Positions 1 to 8,097 of a stretch of 64,000 nt of DNA are shown piece by piece. The DNA lies in contig NZ_BOMH01000028.1 in assembly GCF_016862095.1 (NCBI RefSeq), positions 1-64,000 on the forward strand, given 5' to 3'. The translations under genes and the position numbers were made by a program. Source of the DNA: Actinoplanes cyaneus. GTDB taxonomy: Bacteria; Actinomycetota; Actinomycetes; Mycobacteriales; Micromonosporaceae. Numbering within the stretch: the first letter of the stretch is position 1; the number at the start of each line of letters is the position of its first letter. Below the pieces are notes generated by a model, which saw nothing but the letters and a program-made list of their open reading frames with translations, ran no database searches and had not been told where the DNA came from.

Positions 1-293
1 TGTTTCGCAACCGGATTTTCCGCACCGAGAAATCCCGCGACGCTAAATCGCGTGATCTTGTTGGCTAGGTTTCCTCCAGGACGGCCGCTCCGAGCCCCTT
101 GCGGGTCTCATTCGCTCGCCCGTCTCCCTGGCGGCTCGACAAACATTACCCTCCGTTCCCGGCAACGCCAAATCGGGGCGGCGCGACCACCGTCACAGCC
201 CGGAGAGACCGGAAAACCTCAGGTCAGCGCACCTATTGCCGCGATCGGGCCGAGGACGGGCAGGCCCGGTGGCAGGAACAAAACCGGACAGAA
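1..293. other. Intergenic region, no gene seen
   Basis: The first ~290 bases hold no convincing coding frame. The frames that cross it have no ribosome-binding site and no recognisable protein. No tRNA cloverleaf or rRNA stretch was recognised. It lies downstream of tyrS, beyond its terminator, and may belong to a gene outside the window. Confidence 0.5.
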
Positions 294-328
294 CACAAAA
301 GGCCCGGTCCCCCGAAAGGGACCGGGCC
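294..328 (-). terminator. Intrinsic terminator of tyrS
   Basis: A perfect 11-bp inverted repeat (GGCCCGGTCCC at 301-311 and its complement at 318-328) with a 6-nt loop starts 13 bases past the tyrS stop codon. On the minus strand it is followed by a short T run (TTTTGTGTT). This is a classic rho-independent terminator for leftward transcription. Confidence 0.85.
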
Positions 329-341
329 GCGACGAAGAACC

Positions 342-1598
342 TCAGTCGGTGACCTCGACGCCGGCAAACGTCCGCTTGCCGCGCCGCAGGACCAGGAACC
401 TGCCGTGCAGCAGCGCCGATTCCGGCACGATCGCCTCACCGTCAGTGATGCGCTCGTTGTTCAGGTAGGCGCCGCCCTCGCTGATCGTCCGGCGAGCCTC
501 GTTCGCGCTCGCCACGAGACCGGCGTCCTTCAACAGCGTGCCGACGGGCGGCAGCTCGCCCCGTACGGAAAGCAGGTTTGCCTCGGCCAGAGCGGCGCGC
601 AAGGTGTCGGCGGAGAGCTCGTCGAGCGAACCTCGCCCGAAGAGTGCCTGGCTGGCGGCGATCGCCTGGCGGGCCGCCTCCTCGCCGTGCACCAGGGCGG
701 TGAGCTCCTCGGCGAGGGCACGCTGCGCGAGACGGGCCTGCGGGCGCTCGGCGGTGGCCTTCTCCAGCTCCTCCAGCTCCTCGCGGGTCTTGAAGCTGAA
801 GTACCGCATGTACTTGCTGACGTCGCGGTCGTCGCTGTTGATCCAGAACTGGTAGAAGCTGTACGGACTGGTCATGGTGGGGTCGAGCCACACCGCGCCG
901 CCCTCGGTCTTGCCGAACTTGGTGCCGTCGGACTTCAGCACCAGCGGGGTGACGAACGCGTGCACCGGGCCGGCGCCGCGACGCCGGATGAAGTCGACGC
1001 CGGCGGTGATGTTGCCCCACTGGTCGGAGCCGCCGAACTGCAGCAGGCACCCGTTGCGCACGTGCAGTTCGTAGAAGTCGTTGGACTGCAGCAGCTGGTA
1101 GCTGAACTCGGTGAAGCTGATCCCGCTCTCCAGCCGGTTCCGCACGACGTCGCGGGCCAGCATCTTGTTGACCGGGAAGTGCTTGCCGACGTCGCGCAGG
1201 AAGTCGACGACCGACACCGTGCCGGTCCAGTCCAGGTTGTTGACCAGGGTCGCCGCGGTGTCCCCGGTGTAGGTGACGAACGGGGAGAGCTGCTCGCGGA
1301 TGCGCTGGACCCAGCCCTCGACCACCTCGGGCGGGTTCAGCGTGCGCTCGGCGGACTCGCGCGGGTCGCCGATCTGGCCGGTCGCGCCACCGACGAGCAG
1401 CAGCGGCTTGTGCCCGCCCTGCTGCAGGCGCCGGGCGGTGCAGACCTGCATGAGGTGACCGACGTGCAGCGAGGCGGCGGTCGGGTCGAAGCCGACATAG
1501 AACGTGATCGAGCCGCCGTCGAGTGCCTTGCGCAGCTCGTCGGGGTCGGTCGAGTCCTGGATCAGTCCGCGCCACATCAAATCGTCTACGAGAGTCAC
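342..1598 (-). CDS. tyrS: Tyrosine--tRNA ligase
   Basis: Cytoplasmic class Ic aminoacyl-tRNA synthetase that charges tRNA-Tyr with tyrosine. The 418-residue length is normal for bacterial TyrRS. The HIGH-type signature appears as HVGH in ...AASLHVGHLMQ, and the KMSKS loop as KFGKT, the usual TyrRS form. The tyrosine-pocket and connective regions (FGGSDQWGNI, QLLQSNDFYEL) are present, and the C-terminal part looks like an S4-type RNA-binding domain (AYLNNERI). The start is taken as GTG at 1598 (MTLVDDLMWRGL), with GGGAG about 11 nt upstream. It is divergent from ppk2, with 60 bases between the starts. Confidence 0.95.
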   Translation of the reverse strand: MTLVDDLMWRGLIQDSTDPDELRKALDGGSITFYVGFDPTAASLHVGHLMQVCTARRLQQGGHKPLLLVGGATGQIGDPRESAERTLNPPEVVEGWVQRIREQLSPFVTYTGDTAATLVNNLDWTGTVSVVDFLRDVGKHFPVNKMLARDVVRNRLESGISFTEFSYQLLQSNDFYELHVRNGCLLQFGGSDQWGNITAGVDFIRRRGAGPVHAFVTPLVLKSDGTKFGKTEGGAVWLDPTMTSPYSFYQFWINSDDRDVSKYMRYFSFKTREELEELEKATAERPQARLAQRALAEELTALVHGEEAARQAIAASQALFGRGSLDELSADTLRAALAEANLLSVRGELPPVGTLLKDAGLVASANEARRTISEGGAYLNNERITDGEAIVPESALLHGRFLVLRRGKRTFAGVEVTD

Positions 1599-1658
1599 CC
1601 ACGGATTCTCCCGCACCGCTCGATGCGGATCACACCGGGTTTCGGGGATGCTGAGCGG

Positions 1659-2408
1659 ATGGGTCACCTGGGAAGCGCGAAACCGCCGATCGAGATCAGC
1701 AAGAAGAAGGCCGAGGCACGTCTGGAGGAGGCACAGCAGCGGCTCCTGCGGTTGCGGCTGATGCTCGGCGGGCAGCTCGGGGACAAGAAGATCGGGCCGC
1801 CGTTGTGCGTGCTCTTCGAGGGCTGGGACGCGTCCGGCAAGGGTGGGGCGATCAAGCGTCTCGTGGCTCCGCTGGATCCTCGTCACGTGCGGGTCTCGCA
1901 ATTCGCCGCTCCGACGTACGACGAGAAACGCCACCATTTCCTCCAGCGTTTCTGGAAGGTGCTGCCCGGCTCCGGCGGGATGACGGTGCTGGACCGCTCC
2001 TGGTACGGGCGGGTGCTGGTGGAACGGGTCGAGGAGTTCGCCACTGCGGATCAGTGGGGGCGGGCGTACGACGAGATCAACGAGTTCGAGCGCATGCTGA
2101 CCGCGGAGGGGACGATCCTGATCAAGTTCTGGATGCACGTCTCGGACGCCGAGCAGCTGAAACGGTTCGAGGACCGGAAGAACGATCCGTTGCGGGCGTG
2201 GAAGCTGACCGACGAGGACTGGCGTAACCGGGAGAAGCGCAAGGCCTATCGGGAGGCCATCGAGGACATGCTTTCCCGCACGGATCAGCCGCGCGCCCGC
2301 TGGCACGTCATCCCCGGCGACGACAAGGCGTACGCCAGGCTCGCCGTCGTCGAGCAGGTCTGCCACGTGATCGAGAAGCGGCTCGCCAAGCTCGGGCTAT
2401 TGGAGTGA
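1659..2408 (+). CDS. ppk2: Polyphosphate kinase 2 family protein
   Basis: PPK2 enzymes move phosphate between polyphosphate and nucleotides in the cytoplasm. Visible motifs are the family Walker A GWDASGKGG (residues ~55-63), Walker B with LDRSWYGR (~111-118), and the lid arginines in FEDRKNDPLRAWKLTDEDW. At 249 residues it is a single-domain, short PPK2. The motifs do not settle class I (GDP/ADP) against class II or III (AMP). The ATG at 1659 is preferred, with a purine-rich GGGATGCTGAG upstream; an in-frame ATG at 1623 would add 12 residues. It is divergent from tyrS. A link to stringent or energy stress is inference only. Confidence 0.92.
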   Translation: MGHLGSAKPPIEISKKKAEARLEEAQQRLLRLRLMLGGQLGDKKIGPPLCVLFEGWDASGKGGAIKRLVAPLDPRHVRVSQFAAPTYDEKRHHFLQRFWKVLPGSGGMTVLDRSWYGRVLVERVEEFATADQWGRAYDEINEFERMLTAEGTILIKFWMHVSDAEQLKRFEDRKNDPLRAWKLTDEDWRNREKRKAYREAIEDMLSRTDQPRARWHVIPGDDKAYARLAVVEQVCHVIEKRLAKLGLLE

Positions 2409-2438
2409 TTAGACGCTTTTGCCCGATATTCTGACGGC

Positions 2439-3047
2439 ATGAGTAAGTTGCTGTTGAGTCTTGCCGCCGTGGTGGCGGGCGTGACAGGCGCCGCCGGGGC
2501 CGCTGTCGCGACCGAGCCCACGCCGCAGGTTACGGCCGCACCACCGGCCGCGGCCGCGCCCGCCGCGCCGCACGCAGAAGCCCCAACGCAGGCAGAAGCC
2601 CCCACGCAGGCGAAGGCCCCCATGCAGGCCAACGCTCCGACGCAGGGAGACGCTCCGACGCGGGCGAAGGCCCCGACCCGGGTGAAGGCTCCGGTCAAGG
2701 GCAAGAAGGCGGTCGCGGTCGTCGTCGTCCGCACCCGCTCCGGGGAGACCGGCCAGTCGGTGTTCACCCTGGTCGGCTCGTCCACCAGGCAGGAGGCCGA
2801 CATCCTGCGGCTGGCCTCCACGCCGGCTTTCCAGACGTTGCGCCCGAAGTACGTGGCGGCGAACACGCGCGGCCGGTACACGTACAACCTGGAAGTCGGC
2901 TTTCAGGACAACAGCAAGAAGCGGGTGATCGTCGTGGAGGGCGCCAGGGGCACGCCGAAGGTGGCTCTGGACCTGATCGGGATGATGACGAACCTGGACG
3001 CACCGGACGTGTCGGTCAACTTCCCGCCGGGCTTCCCGTTCAGCTGA
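2439..3047 (+). CDS. Secreted Ala/Pro-rich protein, unknown function
   Basis: A 202-residue protein with an N-terminal hydrophobic signal-like segment (LLLSLAAVVAGVTGAAGAAVA). Residues ~45-90 form a low-complexity region of degenerate 5-residue units (EAPTQ, KAPMQ, NAPTQ, DAPTR, KAPTR), then KGKK. The ~110-residue C-terminal domain (VVVRTRSGETGQSVFTLVGSS... to PDVSVNFPPGFPFS) looks compact but I do not recognise it. An exported protein with a flexible stalk is the simplest reading. No ribosome-binding site precedes the ATG. A -10-like TATTCT lies 6 nt upstream, so the mRNA is probably leaderless. Confidence 0.75.
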   Translation: MSKLLLSLAAVVAGVTGAAGAAVATEPTPQVTAAPPAAAAPAAPHAEAPTQAEAPTQAKAPMQANAPTQGDAPTRAKAPTRVKAPVKGKKAVAVVVVRTRSGETGQSVFTLVGSSTRQEADILRLASTPAFQTLRPKYVAANTRGRYTYNLEVGFQDNSKKRVIVVEGARGTPKVALDLIGMMTNLDAPDVSVNFPPGFPFS

Positions 3048-3056
3048 GGGAGTGAC

Positions 3057-3081
3057 GGCCTCCGCCTGCGCGGCGGAGGCC
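3057..3081. terminator. Bidirectional terminator hairpin
   Basis: Perfect 10-bp inverted repeat (GGCCTCCGCC / GGCGGAGGCC) with a 5-nt loop between the convergent 3' ends of the secreted Ala/Pro-rich gene and ptsI. There is no U tract, as is common in high-GC actinomycetes. Confidence 0.65.
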
Positions 3082-3086
3082 GCCCG

Positions 3087-4703
3087 TCACCCCACGATCT
3101 TGCGCGCCGAGGCCGCGTCCGGCGCCGCCACCGCCAGCTCGGCGAGACGGCGGCATTCGTCGTACGTGTACCGGGCCAGCGAGGCACGGACAGCGGGAAT
3201 CGCCCGCGGCGACATCGACAGGCTGCCGATGCCGAGCCCGGCGAGCACCGGGGCGAGAGCCGGGTCGGCCGCCGCTTCCCCGCACACGCCGACGGGTTTC
3301 CCGCTCTCCCGGCCGGCCTCCCCGCAGATGGCGATGAGCTGCAACAACGCCGGCTGCCACGGGTCGAGCAGGTCGGCGAGGTCGCCGCACATCCGGTCGG
3401 CCGCGAAGGTGTACTGACTCAGGTCGTTGGTGCCGATGCTGAGGAAGTCGACGACTCCCAGCAGGTCCCGGGCTCGCAGCGCAGCGGCCGGCACCTCGAT
3501 CATCACGCCTGCTCTCGGCAGTCCCGCCTCGTGCACCGCCGCCGCGAAACCGGCGGCCTCGGTCAGCGTCGAGACCATCGGCGCCATCACCCAGACGTCG
3601 GCGCCGGTGTCCGCGGCCGCCGCCGCGATCGCCGCCAGCTGCGTGGTCAGCACCTCGGGCCGCTGCCGGGCCACGCGCAGGCCCCGGACGCCGAGCGCCG
3701 GGTTCGGCTCGCCGTCCTGGTTCAGGAAGGGCAGGGGTTTGTCGGCGCCGGCGTCGAGCGTCCGGATCACGACCCGCCGCCCGGCCATCCCGCGGAAGAC
3801 TTCGCGGTACGCCGTGACCTGCTCGTCCCTCGCCGGCTCGGCGGTGCGGTCGAGGAAGAGCAGCTCGGTGCGGAACAGCCCGACTCCCTCGGCGTGAGCC
3901 TCGTCTGCCGCCGGCACGTTCTTGGCCGATCCCACGTTGGCCAGCAGTTTCACCGCGTGCCCGTCCGAGGTCGCCCCCGGGCCGGTCAGCTCGGACTTCG
4001 CGGCGTGCGCCGCCCGCCGGACCGTGAAGTCCCCGATCTCCACGAGCCCGGTGGCGCCGTCCACCTGCACCTTCGTGTGCTCCGGAAGCTCCAGCACGCC
4101 CCGGCACGCGACGACCGCGGGCAGTCCGAGCGCCCGCGCCAGGATCGCGGTGTGACTGGTCGGCCCGCCCACCTCGGTCACCAGCGCGAGCACCTGGGAC
4201 GGGTCGAGGTCGGCGGTGTCCGCGGGCGCGAGGTCGCGAGCAGCCAGGATGTAGGGGTGCCCGGGCTGCGGCACGCCCGGCATCGGCAGGCCGAGCAGCA
4301 CCGCCACCGCCCGGTCCCGCAGATCGTCCAGGTCCGCGACCCGCTCCGCGAGGTAGCCGCCGGCCTCGGCGAACATCTCCCGGAACGTGCCGAACGCGGC
4401 GGCGATCGCGTGCGGCGCGTCGGTGCCATCCTCGATCTGTTCCCGGACGGCGTCGCGCAACTCCTCGTCGTCGGCCATCAGCGCCTCGGCCCGCAGCACC
4501 TCGGCGACGGTCGCCTCGGAGGCCCGGTCCGCGCGCCGTCCGAGTTCCGCCACGACCTCGGCGAGCGCGGCGAACGCCCGGTCCACCTCGGCCCCGGCGT
4601 CGGTGACCGGGGCCGGCGGGGGCAGGGCCGGGGCCGCCGCGATCCGCAGCAGCGGACCGGCGGCGACACCCGCGGACACCCCGATCCCCGAGAGGTCAGG
4701 CAT
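3087..4703 (-). CDS. ptsI: PTS Enzyme I (PEP-protein phosphotransferase)
   Basis: Takes phosphate from phosphoenolpyruvate and passes it to HPr, the entry step of the sugar phosphotransferase system. The order is an N-terminal HPr-binding/phosphohistidine domain with active-site His ~184 in GGPTSHTAILA, then the PEP-binding TIM barrel with DFLSIGTNDLSQYTFAADR and the catalytic cysteine region VGVCGEAA. At 538 residues it is slightly shorter than E. coli EI (575). The start overlaps the ptsH stop by 8 bp, so the two are probably translationally coupled. It is the last gene of the minus-strand PTS locus. Confidence 0.96.
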   Translation of the reverse strand: MPDLSGIGVSAGVAAGPLLRIAAAPALPPPAPVTDAGAEVDRAFAALAEVVAELGRRADRASEATVAEVLRAEALMADDEELRDAVREQIEDGTDAPHAIAAAFGTFREMFAEAGGYLAERVADLDDLRDRAVAVLLGLPMPGVPQPGHPYILAARDLAPADTADLDPSQVLALVTEVGGPTSHTAILARALGLPAVVACRGVLELPEHTKVQVDGATGLVEIGDFTVRRAAHAAKSELTGPGATSDGHAVKLLANVGSAKNVPAADEAHAEGVGLFRTELLFLDRTAEPARDEQVTAYREVFRGMAGRRVVIRTLDAGADKPLPFLNQDGEPNPALGVRGLRVARQRPEVLTTQLAAIAAAAADTGADVWVMAPMVSTLTEAAGFAAAVHEAGLPRAGVMIEVPAAALRARDLLGVVDFLSIGTNDLSQYTFAADRMCGDLADLLDPWQPALLQLIAICGEAGRESGKPVGVCGEAAADPALAPVLAGLGIGSLSMSPRAIPAVRASLARYTYDECRRLAELAVAAPDAASARKIVG

Positions 4704-4971
4704 CGTCGGCGTCCAGGTCCTTGGCGAGCAGCGCGGCGAGCCCGTCCAGGGCCTGATCCGCGCCGTCGCCGTCGGCTTCCAGGATGACCTCGGTGCCCTG
4801 CTTGGCGCCGAGCGCGAGCACTGACAGCATGCTCCTGGCCGGGACCGGCTTCTTCTCGCCGACCCGGATGGTGACCTTCACCGGGGCTTTCGCCGCCGCC
4901 TCGACGAAGATCTTGGCGGGACGGGCGTGCAGCCCGCTGGCGGAACCGACCGCGACCGTACGCGTGGGCAT
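4696..4971 (-). CDS. ptsH: PTS phosphocarrier protein HPr
   Basis: Small cytoplasmic phosphocarrier (91 residues) between Enzyme I and EIIA. His15 in SGLHARPA is the phosphorylation site. A serine at about position 47 (PARSMLSVLALG) sits where Gram-positive HPr is regulated by HPr kinase, but no such kinase lies in this window and actinomycetes usually lack it. A GGAGG-like site (GGAGGGTCC) precedes the ATG. It lies 9 bp after the zinc dehydrogenase and overlaps ptsI by 8 bp, so it belongs to the operon rather than standing alone. Confidence 0.96.
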   Translation of the reverse strand: MPTRTVAVGSASGLHARPAKIFVEAAAKAPVKVTIRVGEKKPVPARSMLSVLALGAKQGTEVILEADGDGADQALDGLAALLAKDLDADDA

Positions 4972-4980
4972 GGACCCTCC

Positions 4981-6021
4981 TCAGGGCTCGATGGTGACCT
5001 TGATGGCCTCGCCGCGCTCGACGATGCCGAACGCGTCGATGGCGCCGTCCAGCGGCAGCCGGTGCGTGATCAGGTCGGCGACCGGCACCGCGCCGGTGGC
5101 GACCAGGTCGAGGGCCTGCTTGTTGTGTGCCGGGCTCGACCCGTTCGCGCCGATGATCATCAGCTCGCGGTAGTGCACGAGGTTCGAGTCGCAGGTGATG
5201 GTCGGCTTGTCCTTGGGCAGCCCGCCGAAGAAGCTGATCCGGCCCTGCCGCGCGGCCATCTGGATCGCCTGCTCCTGTGCCTTGCCGGAGGCCGCGGCCG
5301 TGATGATCACGTCGGCGCCGCGCCCGCCGGTGAGCTCGAGGACCGCCTCGATCGGGTCGACCTCGGCCGCGCAGATCGCGGCGTCCGGCTTGACCAGGTT
5401 CGCGGCCATCTCCAAGCGCTGCCGGCTGAGCTCGACCAGGAAGACCCGGGCGGCGCCACGGGCCCGGGCGAGCCGGACGTGCAGGCAGCCGATCGGGCCG
5501 GAGCCGATCACCACGACGTCGTCGCCCTCACCGACCCGGGCGAGATTCTGCGCGTTGAGCGCACAGGCGAGCGGCTCGGCCACCGACGCCTCGGCGAACG
5601 ACACTCCCTCCGGGATCCGGTTCAGGCCATCGACCTTCAGGACCTCCTTGGGTACGACCATGAACTGCGCGAAGCCACCCTCGAAGTGATAGCCCATCGA
5701 GACCTGGTTCGGGCAGATCGTCATCCGTCCGCGCCGGCACTCGTCGCATTCGCCGCAGGGGATCGCCGCGATCACCTGCACCCGGTCGCCGGGCGCCCAC
5801 CCGTCGACGCCGTCGCCGACGGTCACGATCTCGCCGGCGATCTCGTGGCCCATCACCCGTGGCGGGTGGATGTGGTGGTGACCGAACTTGGAGATCTTCA
5901 CGTCGGTGCCGCAGGTGGAGCAGTTCCGGACCCGGATCTTCACCTCGCCCGGGCCGGCCTCGGGCTCCGGAACGTCCTCGAAGCGGACGTCGCCGGGGGC
6001 ATGGAATCGCACGACCTTCAT
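4981..6021 (-). CDS. Zinc-dependent medium-chain dehydrogenase, probable polyol-phosphate type
   Basis: A 346-residue MDR-family alcohol/polyol dehydrogenase. Catalytic-zinc residues are C37 (STCGTD) and H59-E60 (GHE). The structural-zinc cysteines are C89, C92, C95 and C103. The Rossmann NAD-binding loop is VIGSGPIGCLHV. Its place between EIIA (4-bp ATGA overlap) and HPr implies it oxidises the imported, phosphorylated substrate. MDR members known with PTS systems include galactitol-1-phosphate and arabitol-phosphate dehydrogenases, whereas classical mannitol-1-phosphate dehydrogenase (MtlD) belongs to a different family. The substrate is not settled by sequence. Confidence 0.88.
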   Translation of the reverse strand: MKVVRFHAPGDVRFEDVPEPEAGPGEVKIRVRNCSTCGTDVKISKFGHHHIHPPRVMGHEIAGEIVTVGDGVDGWAPGDRVQVIAAIPCGECDECRRGRMTICPNQVSMGYHFEGGFAQFMVVPKEVLKVDGLNRIPEGVSFAEASVAEPLACALNAQNLARVGEGDDVVVIGSGPIGCLHVRLARARGAARVFLVELSRQRLEMAANLVKPDAAICAAEVDPIEAVLELTGGRGADVIITAAASGKAQEQAIQMAARQGRISFFGGLPKDKPTITCDSNLVHYRELMIIGANGSSPAHNKQALDLVATGAVPVADLITHRLPLDGAIDAFGIVERGEAIKVTIEP

Positions 6022-6467
6022 GAGTTGCTGTCCTCTTCCTTCAACGCCCCGAGCAGCCGGATCACGGTGTCGGGATCGGTGGCCTCGCGCAGTTCGCGGG
6101 CCGCGTCCTCGTCGAGCAGGATCTCGGCGAGGGCGGCGAGCAGCTCGACGTGCCCGTCGCCGTTGGCGGCGATGCCGACGCAGAGCGTCACCGGCTCGCC
6201 GTCCCAGTCCACGGTCTCCGGGAAGCGCAGCACCGACAGCGCGTCCCGGTTCACCAGTTGCTTGCCGCCGAGGGTGCCGTGCGGGATCGCGACACCCTCA
6301 CCGACGTACGTGGAGATCGACTGCTCGCGGGCGAGCATCGTGTCGACGTAGCCGGGCTCGACCGCGCCGATCTCCACGAGCGCCTGTCCGGTGCGGCGGA
6401 TCGCCTCGGTCTTGTCCGCCGCCTTCTCGGCTAGCCTGATCGCCCGGCGGTCCAGCAGCTCAGACAT
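6018..6467 (-). CDS. PTS EIIA component, mannitol/fructose type
   Basis: A 149-residue free-standing EIIA that receives phosphate from HPr and passes it to EIIB. The active His is ~63 in GVAIPHGT, the hallmark of the mannitol-fructose (PTS_EIIA_2) family. It corresponds to MtlF-type proteins in which EIIA is a separate polypeptide. Its start overlaps the EIIB stop by 8 bp, and its stop overlaps the dehydrogenase start by 4 bp. Confidence 0.93.
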   Translation of the reverse strand: MSELLDRRAIRLAEKAADKTEAIRRTGQALVEIGAVEPGYVDTMLAREQSISTYVGEGVAIPHGTLGGKQLVNRDALSVLRFPETVDWDGEPVTLCVGIAANGDGHVELLAALAEILLDEDAARELREATDPDTVIRLLGALKEEDSNS

Positions 6468-6768
6468 TGAGGTCGGTGCCCTGCTGGATGGCCTTGACCA
6501 CCTTGGTGACCGCCGGGTCGCCCAGGAAGATCTGGAACGGCACGATCGGCGTGCCGGGCGCGATCGAGCGGGCCCGCGCGGCCAGCCCGTTGTGGCAGAT
6601 GACCAGGTCGGCGTCGGCCGGGATGGAGTTCACCGGGGTGTGCTCCACCGAGACGCCGCTCTTGCCGAGCTGTTTGCGCAGGGTGCTGGCGAGCATCACG
6701 CTGCTGCCCATGCCGGCGTCGCAGGCGACGACGAGCTTGTGAATGTCCTTGCCGTTGATGGTGGCCAT
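6460..6768 (-). CDS. PTS EIIB component, mannitol type
   Basis: A 102-residue separate EIIB domain. The phospho-accepting cysteine is C16 in LVVACDAGMGSSVM, the mannitol-type P-loop. In E. coli this domain is fused to EIIC in MtlA; here it is its own gene. The ATG at 6768 has a strong GGAGG ribosome-binding site 7 nt upstream and lies 23 bp after the EIIC stop. Confidence 0.93.
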   Translation of the reverse strand: MATINGKDIHKLVVACDAGMGSSVMLASTLRKQLGKSGVSVEHTPVNSIPADADLVICHNGLAARARSIAPGTPIVPFQIFLGDPAVTKVVKAIQQGTDLNV

Positions 6769-6791
6769 GGCCGGACCTCCGTTCGTGGTGG

Positions 6792-7961
6792 TTAGGCGGT
6801 TTGTTCCTTGGCGGTGGTGGTCGCCTCCGAGGCGGCGGCCGGGTGCTGGGTGCCGGCCGTCTCGGCGGCGAGGATGGCCTCGTCCGACTCGGCCTCGTCG
6901 ATCTCCTGATCGGACTTCAGCTTGCCGAAGCCGAGCAGCAGCGACGCGACGCCGAAGGTGACCGCGGCGGCGATGACGACGCCGAGGATCATGCCGACGT
7001 AGCCGTCCTTCGCGGTGACCGCGAAGTAGGCGAAGATGCTGCCGGGGGCCGGGGTGGCGACCGTGCCGGTGCCGGTGATCATGAAGGTGGCCACGCCGGA
7101 CATGCCGCCGGCGATCATGGCGAGGATCAGGCGGGGCTTCATCAGCACGTACGGGAAGTAGATCTCGTGGATGCCGCCGAGGAAGTGGATGATCATCGCG
7201 GCCGGGGTGCTGGGACGCAGCGACTTCGGGCCGAAGAACAGGTACGCGGCGAGCAGGCCCAGACCGGGGCCGGGGTTCGACTCGATCATGAACAGGATCG
7301 ACTTGCCGTGCTCCTGCACCTGCTGCACGCCGAGCGGGCCGAACACGCCGTGGTTGATGGCGTTGTTCAGGAAGAGCACCTTTGCCGGCTCGACCAGGAT
7401 CGACGCGAGCGGCATGAGGCTGTGGTCGAGCAGCCAGTCGACCGCGTTGCCGGCGCCCTTGGTCAGGCCGTCGACGACCGGGCCGATCGCCAGCTTGCCG
7501 AGGATCGCGAAGCCCGCGCCGATGATGCCGGCCGAGAAGTTGTCGATCAGCATCTCGAAGCCCGGCTTGACCTTGCCCTCGATCGCGCCGTCGAAGAGCT
7601 TCAGCACGTACGCGGTCAGTGGCGCGATGATCATGGCACCGAGGAACATCGGCACGTCCGCGCCGACCACGACGCCGAACGTGGCGATCGCGCCGACGAC
7701 GGCGCCGCGCTGCCCGTGGACGATCCGGCCACCGGTGTAACCGATGAGGACCGGCAGCAGGTACTTGATCATCGGGTCGACGAGCTGGGCCAGATTCTCG
7801 TTCGGGATCCAGCCGACCGGGATGAACAGGGCGGTGATCAAGCCCCACGCGATCAGGGCGCCGATGTTGGGCATCACCATCCCGGCGAGGTAGCCGCCGA
7901 GCTTCTGCACCGAAGCCCGGAAACCGCCGCCGGCGACCTCGGGGGTGTACGAAGAGGCCAT
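6792..7961 (-). CDS. PTS EIIC membrane component, mannitol type (MtlA-like)
   Basis: Membrane transport subunit of the sugar PTS, 389 residues with about eight hydrophobic segments. The signature GGIHEIYFPYVLM (with substrate-contacting His-Glu) is diagnostic of the mannitol-type EIIC family, as is NNAINHG. The ~50-residue C-terminal tail is acidic and low in hydrophobicity, in the place of the fused EIIB of E. coli MtlA. The start is ATG at 7961 (MASSYTPE), supported by GGAG 6-9 nt upstream; an upstream ATG at 7973 has no such site. A 136-bp gap separates it from the kinase gene and may carry an internal promoter. Confidence 0.93.
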   Translation of the reverse strand: MASSYTPEVAGGGFRASVQKLGGYLAGMVMPNIGALIAWGLITALFIPVGWIPNENLAQLVDPMIKYLLPVLIGYTGGRIVHGQRGAVVGAIATFGVVVGADVPMFLGAMIIAPLTAYVLKLFDGAIEGKVKPGFEMLIDNFSAGIIGAGFAILGKLAIGPVVDGLTKGAGNAVDWLLDHSLMPLASILVEPAKVLFLNNAINHGVFGPLGVQQVQEHGKSILFMIESNPGPGLGLLAAYLFFGPKSLRPSTPAAMIIHFLGGIHEIYFPYVLMKPRLILAMIAGGMSGVATFMITGTGTVATPAPGSIFAYFAVTAKDGYVGMILGVVIAAAVTFGVASLLLGFGKLKSDQEIDEAESDEAILAAETAGTQHPAAASEATTTAKEQTA

Positions 7962-8097
7962 GAGGATCTCCATTCATATGGACTGGGGTCGTGCCGGTCC
8001 CCCGTACTGAAATCGGTTTTTGTTACTGCATTTCGGGTTTGCTGGGGGTAGAGCTGTGCCGCGACCTTGCGGCCGCTGATCCATTGCCGGGGGTACG
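7962..8097 (-). promoter_or_regulatory. Possible internal promoter/operator before EIIC
   Basis: 136-bp gap inside the PTS locus. On the minus strand an A-rich stretch reads AGCAAACCCGAAATGCAG then TAACAAAAACC, out of keeping with the GC-rich surroundings. It carries CAAA-like elements resembling those upstream of the deoR gene, so it may be a second operator of that regulator. Confidence 0.4.

Noticed and set aside
1-341. tRNA or rRNA gene
   Set aside because: No cloverleaf, CCA end or recognisable rRNA stretch was seen; only a terminator hairpin is supported.
99-1658. Long plus-strand frame running through tyrS into ppk2
   Set aside because: It is antisense to tyrS, which has clear TyrRS motifs; only the part from 1659 on is a real gene.
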